64,000 nt of DNA, from contig JAPXFQ010001488.1 of the NCBI GenBank assembly GCA_028564705.1, forward strand, positions 1 to 64,000, written 5' to 3'. The position numbers and the translations under genes were made by a program. Source of the DNA: Apricaphanius iberus (taxonomy: Eukaryota > Chordata > Actinopteri > Cyprinodontiformes > Aphaniidae). Positions 62,376 through 64,000 of the stretch are shown here, piece by piece (position 1 is the stretch's first letter; every line of letters begins with the position of its first letter). The notes below the pieces were generated by a model, which saw only the letters and a list, made by a program, of their open reading frames with translations, searched no databases and was not told the origin of the DNA.

Positions 62376-62445
62376 ACGCCACATTCTAGTTTTCAGAGTT
62401 TGATTGAAGCTTTCTACAACAGAGGCTTTTAGATCGCAGCGCTAC
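62376..62445 (-). pseudogene. Polinton integrase C-terminal scrap fused to the capsid remnant
   Basis: DLKASVVESFNQTLKTRMWR fits the end of the Polinton/retrovirus-like integrase core (KAsvVERfNRTLKtrMwRyf), including the catalytic Glu. The same frame runs directly into the capsid segment SLRVKLTRASDAF without a stop. The rest of the integrase is missing. Only ~23 codons support the call. Confidence 0.6.
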
Positions 62446-62869
62446 ATCCATTCTGGTTTTGAAATCTGTGTTTGTTGAAAATGTTTTCACTGGAACCGCG
62501 CTTCATTCAAGATACCTGTATAGTAACATCAGTACAGTGAGACACTCTGATTGGTTGACGCACTGTATCAAGTCCATCAAAAGTTTAGTTGGCTGAATTT
62601 CTGCGTTGCTCGCGTTTACCACGTTGCCGCTTGCAACGCAAGTAACGCTTGAAAAGTTGACAGAGCGAACGCACACGATGCACCGCAGAGACTCTGACAG
62701 ACCTCTGACGTACTCTACCATAGACTTTACATGTAATCTTGCCGCAACTGACGTTGGCATTTGGGGCGGTGTGAACACGGCATAAGGCTTGTTTCTATTT
62801 AACTAGAAAACAATTTGATGGAAAAACAATTTGGGGAAAATCCTCTGGGAAGTGACGAGACAGCAATTT
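62446..62869. other. No gene; possible non-autonomous DNA transposon
   Basis: The stretch 62570-62790, with GCGTTGCTCGCGTTTACCACG, CACGATGCACCGCAGAG and GGGGCGGTGTGAACACGGCATAAGG, is reminiscent of non-autonomous hAT/Harbinger-type repeats in fish (words such as GTGTGAACACGGC). Terminal inverted repeats were not established. Confidence 0.3.
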
Positions 62870-63765
62870 AACTTTTTGGAAGGTGTTTGCCCATTACATC
62901 TGGTGTAAAAGTAACACTGCAATTCAGAAAAAAAAACATACCAACAGTAAAATATGGTGGTGGTAGTGATGATCTGGGGCAGTTTTGCTGCTTAAGGACC
63001 TGAAAGACTTGCTGTATTAAATGGAACAATTCATATTTTTGTCAACCAAAAAATCCTGAAGGAGAATGTATGGTCATCTGTCGATCACCTGCAGCTGAAA
63101 TGAACTTAGGTTCTGCAGGAGGACAAGCACCCCAAACACACAAAACACTCTACCACTGATTGGCTGAAGAAAAAAGAGTGTAGATGGGAGTTGTCTTTTT
63201 CAGGGGGGAGTTTACACAACAACAGTGCCGTTTTTGTTTGAATTCGCAGGGGGATATCACACTGCATTTACATGACAGGGCAAGCAATCTGATCTCTTTG
63301 AAAACTATGAAATATATATGCCCGGGATTTATATGGCTGTGTGCCCCGTGTATGCAGTGTTCTAGGGTTACCCTTTGTTTCTCTGTCTTTACCCGAAAAT
63401 GAGTTGAAGAACAAAAACCCTCCAATGTGGCTGAACTACATTGATTCGTAAAGATGAGTGAGCCAAAGTTTCTTCATAGCTGGAATAGAGTCTTTGCAAG
63501 TTATTGCAAATGCTTGTTTGTCTATGTGTTCTGCTAAGGGTCGCCCAAGCAGTTATTAGGTTTAGGGGTCAATCACTTTGTCACTCAAGGGCCATGTAGT
63601 TTTATGGGTTTTTTTTCTCCCTTAATGATACTTTTTTACTTGTGTTGTCTTTGACTAATATTGAAATTTGTTTAATGATCTAAACCCTTAGAGGGTGACA
63701 AACATGCAAAAACAATAGAAATCAGGAAGGGGAAAAAAAATCATTTTTCATACCACTGTATTTGG
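62870..63765 (+). mobile_element. Tc1/mariner-like transposon relic
   Basis: Conceptual translation at 62935-63175 gives TVKYGGGS, WGSFAA, ERLAVLNGTIHIFVNQKILK, QEDKHPKHT and STTDWLKKK, the order seen in Tc1-like transposases (GGGS...GCF...QDNDPKHTS...WLKK). The right end (about 63690-63765: GACAAACATGCAAAAACAATAG, ATCAGGAAGGGG, CATACCACTGTA) resembles a Tc1-type terminal repeat. The N-terminal half is missing and frameshifts are present. A filler stretch 63180-63500 reads poorly. Confidence 0.75.
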
Positions 63766-64000
63766 TGTCTTGCAACAAGAGCCTGTGATTTTGACTTTGC
63801 TGTAAATCCTTTAGTCCCACGGGAACTAGGAATACAACTACTACTACAACAACTACTACGATTACTACTGCATTCAATATTAAGACCACTAATTCAAGTC
63901 AATTATAAAATGTACAGGTAATAGTTTATGCTGAGACTTTAAAACTGAAATATTATGAGTTCTCTTTCTGTTATTTTGTCAGCATTGCCGTTGAATTTTA
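63766..64000. other. No gene recognised
   Basis: AT-rich end of the window with a short CTACTACAACAACTACTAC-like triplet tract (63839-63868). Confidence 0.5.

Larger units (their letters stand above)
24386..62445. mobile_element. Polinton/Maverick (adintovirus-like) element remnant, split by nested insertions
   Basis: I assign all Polinton-type genes from 24.4 to 62.45 kb to one copy. Plus strand: polB, packaging ATPase, small basic/hydrophobic protein, conserved small protein. Minus strand: adenain-like protease (C-terminal half 35291-35576, N-terminal half about 61531-61640), capsid end (61692-62375), integrase scrap (62376-62445). Each gap between these is filled by an insertion with flanking duplications: Penelope-like 25853-26354, LTR element 28783-31249, Rex1-like 31462-34615, provirus ERV-2 35577-61526. 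Removing them leaves about 6 kb, so much of a normal 15-20 kb Polinton is lost. No terminal inverted repeats were found. Confidence 0.75.

Overview
The window looks like teleost fish DNA, probably from a spiny-rayed fish. The basis is the mix of families: Rex1/CR1-like and L2 LINEs, fish-type L1 LINEs, Tc1-like relics, Penelope-like sequence, Polinton/Maverick genes and several endogenous retroviruses. No intact ordinary host gene was recognised. The only candidate host coding signal is a run of very short, same-phase exon-like blocks at 18.29-20.08 kb. Almost everything else is transposable-element sequence, much of it nested.

Layout. 1-1.4 kb: 3' end of a decayed endogenous retrovirus (ERV-1, +). 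2.46-4.68 kb: 5'-truncated L1 copy (-). 5.99-6.24 kb: L2 tail (-). 7.39-17.98 kb: a second copy of that L1 family (+), split by a 5'-truncated L2 (8.84-10.86 kb) and by a full-length L1 of another family (10.97-16.48 kb, -) with a 16-bp target duplication. 18.0-20.1 kb: GT microsatellite, mini-exon-like blocks and a Rex1 fragment. 21.4-23.99 kb: internally deleted L2.

24.4-62.45 kb: my reading is that this is ONE Polinton/Maverick (adintovirus-like) element of about 6 kb, spread over 38 kb by later insertions. On + lie a protein-primed family B DNA polymerase, an A32-like packaging ATPase, a small basic/hydrophobic protein and a conserved small protein. On - lie an adenain-type cysteine protease, the major capsid protein C-terminus and an integrase scrap. 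The insertions are a Penelope-like fragment with a hammerhead-like motif and a perfect 68-bp palindrome (25.85-26.35 kb), an LTR element (28.78-31.25 kb), a Rex1-like LINE (31.46-34.62 kb) and a provirus, ERV-2 (+, 35.58-61.53 kb). ERV-2 cut the protease gene in two. It was itself entered by a complete L2 (35.79-41.24 kb) inside its 5' LTR and by a second provirus, ERV-3 (-, 42.46-54.90 kb), inside its leader.

ERV-3 is the best preserved retrovirus: two 660-bp LTRs, a primer-binding site matching tRNA-Thr, a polypurine tract, and gag, pro-pol and env that are recognisable but carry stops and frameshifts. ERV-2 keeps LTRs, polypurine tract, a decayed reverse transcriptase and an integrase end, but no recognisable env. 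62.9-63.77 kb holds a Tc1-like relic. All calls are by eye from translations and repeat comparison; no database search was run.
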